A stretch of DNA of 64,000 nt, taken from contig CM028334.1 in NCBI GenBank assembly GCA_016647705.1, forward strand, positions 13,239,546 to 13,303,545, read 5' to 3'. This stretch comes from Eucommia ulmoides (Eukaryota; Streptophyta; Magnoliopsida; Garryales; Eucommiaceae). Below, piece by piece: positions 62,649 to 64,000 of this stretch (positions are counted from its first letter, which is position 1; the number at the start of each line of letters is the position of its first letter). A program made the translations under genes and the position numbers. Below the pieces are notes generated by a model. The model searched no databases, was not told where the DNA came from, and saw nothing but the letters and a program-made list of their open reading frames with translations.

Positions 62649-62919
62649 TAAATAGCACTTTTCACCCCTAAAGTTCGGGTGCAGTCTCAATGATGCATCA
62701 CATGTTCTTTTGTTTTTTTCTTTTGTTTGTTTGCCTCACTTGTTATGCACGCGTCGTAAGTCTAGCAATTGAAATGATCAAAATCTCTCAATTTGACCAA
62801 TTGAGACGAAATACCAACTTCAGGGTGCATTGCGAAAATTGATCATTATAGGTGTACATTGATTAGGGGTGCATTGAGACCGTACTCAAACTTTAGGGGT
62901 GCGAAGTGTGATTTAGCTG
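62649..62919. mobile_element. MITE with long terminal inverted repeats
   Basis: The left end reads 'gctaaatagcacttttcacc' then 'cctaaagttcgggtgcagtc'. The right end gives 'gctaaatcacacttcgcacc' and 'cctaaagtttgagtacggtc' on the other strand. The roughly 50-bp inverted ends with a 170-bp centre suggest a Mutator-type MITE. No clear target duplication was seen. It lies about 15 bp beyond the sulfotransferase pseudogene stop. Confidence 0.75.
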
Positions 62920-63337
62920 TGCTTTAAAACTAAAAAAATTGGCCTTCATATTGGATTGATTTTTCTGAGGAGCTTTTGAGATTCAAATTTGTTCTTTTTT
63001 TTTTGGGAGTTGGTCGGAGCTCTCAAATTCGCAACTAATTACTAAAAGCACCCTTAACTTATTACAACTTTAGTTTTAGTCCTGTACATTATAAAACATC
63101 TTAACCACTCTTGGACAAAAAATCTTTTAGTTGCATTCATTTATTTATTTTAGTTACAATAATGATCAAGAGATGCTAATTGAAGCTATTTACCCATCTC
63201 TGCATTTTCTCCATCACCTATCCACCTCTGATTTTTCTTCCTGTGTACTTTCTGTTCTCTTCACCTTCCTCATGGATTCCTTCCCGAGTTCTTTACGTAA
63301 TAAATATTTTTTTTTAAAAAAAAAAATCTGACAACAC

Positions 63338-63409
63338 GCGAGATTGAAGCTATTTACCAAGGTCGAGGAGTCACGCGAGATTGAAGTTATTTACCAAGGT
63401 CGAGGAGTC
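63338..63409 (+). repeat. Direct 35-bp duplication and neighbouring hairpin
   Basis: 'acgcgagattgaagctattt' plus 'accaaggtcgaggagtc' occurs twice in tandem with two differences. Just after it, 'ggtcctagtgttcgcaacac' with 'cgggacc' can fold, and 'ggtctc...gagacc' follows at 63480-63500. A GA microsatellite lies at 63541-63600. Confidence 0.75.
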
Positions 63410-63789
63410 GGGGATCACTTTGGTCCTAGTGTTCGCAACACCGGGACCGTTTGCAATTTTTTTTTAAAAAAAAATTTTTGGTCTCAGAAAGCGGAGACCA
63501 AAAAAATAAAAAAAATATTTGGCTTGGTCCCGGCGTTCACAGAGAGAGCACAGATACGAGAGAGAGAGAGCAGAGGGAGAGAGAGAGAGAGAGAGGAGAG
63601 AAATGAAATGAAATGGGTTTTGAATCCAAATATTTTTTACACAATATACTCCTCAACTTTGACCATTATTTCATTTTAAATAATTTTTTATTTTTTACTA
63701 TTTACTTCTTCTTTTTTTTAATTTCGTTTTTTCAAAAAAACTTTTTTTTGTTTGTTAATTTTAATTTCTTTGATTGATGTAATTTAAAT

Positions 63790-64000
63790 TTAAATGTGAG
63801 GTCAAATAGTCGATCGAATAAGTCAAACGTTTAACTAGTTAAATTAGTGAGGTAAAAAGTTCTGAAAACCAATCCAGTCGGTCGACCGACTTGATAAATC
63901 AGTCGATCATGAAAAATAGTGAGTTCAAATTGTATGTCTTGATCTAACCTGTCAACCGAATGAAATATCATGTGGACCAGCCAATTGAATTTTTACTTAA
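63790..64000. repeat. SIRE-LTR-like stretch at the window edge
   Basis: It contains 'cagtcggtcgaccgactt', 'aatcagtcgatca' and 'gtcaaccga', the same motif style as the SIRE-like LTRs. It is cut by the window end, so the family and limits are tentative. Confidence 0.4.

Overview
This looks like a nuclear genome segment from a eudicot plant. It is AT-rich and intron-bearing, with two recognisable intact host genes set among dense layers of nested transposable elements. The host genes resemble plant-specific families (a GAUT11-like pectin galacturonosyltransferase and an ER-ANT1-like adenine nucleotide carrier), and the repeats are typical plant Ty3/gypsy, Ty1/copia SIRE-type, LINE, Mutator-like and Tourist-like elements. 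The sequence does not let me name the species.

Layout. 1-6550: a Tekay/Del-like chromovirus, entered inside its 5' LTR and cut off in integrase. 6551-8300: an AT-rich LTR-like remnant. 8380-10640: a minus-strand Ty3/gypsy gag remnant. 10640-12550: AT-rich spacer with no gene seen. 12754-15214 (minus): intact three-exon ER-ANT1-like gene with a CT repeat just upstream of its start. 15260-20758: spacer with one MITE, AT-rich satellite-like DNA, a poly-C run and compound microsatellites. 20759-23361: a 2.6-kb solo LTR (minus) of the same general family as the first element, with a perfect 5-bp target duplication. 23480-29620: a 5'-truncated LINE interrupted by an LTR pair remnant (25202-26760), a Tourist-like MITE (27360-27944) and probably another LTR-like piece (about 28400-29180). 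29812-31151: a second solo LTR (minus) with a perfect target duplication. 31173-41312: a SIRE-like copia element (minus) with gag and an envelope-like/plant-transposon ORF but no recognisable pol. It carries a Mutator-like Pack-MULE (33590-35603) that has captured part of an SBT1.3-like subtilase. 41331-50505: a Tat-type gypsy element, itself interrupted by part of a second non-autonomous element (42163-44104) and by an inverted copy of its own 3' end, giving a palindrome of about 3.6 kb. 51354-54344 (plus): intact two-exon GAUT11-like gene. 55611-62632: a sulfotransferase pseudogene split by a Tourist-like element, which is in turn split by a 5.6-kb gag-only LTR element. 62649-62919: a small long-TIR MITE. 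The window ends in spacer and another SIRE-LTR-like stretch.

The two living genes are not functionally linked to each other. ER-ANT1 moves ATP/ADP across the ER membrane, and GAUT11 builds pectin in the Golgi. The rest of the window mainly records repeated insertion. The most unusual structures are the Pack-MULE with a captured subtilase, the palindromic Tat 3' end with its antisense ORF, the host-gene/MITE/LTR-element nest at 55.6-62.6 kb, and the dense TTGACC (W-box-like) motifs in the SIRE-type LTRs.

All calls rest on reading translations, terminal repeats and target duplications by eye. No database search or alignment program was run.
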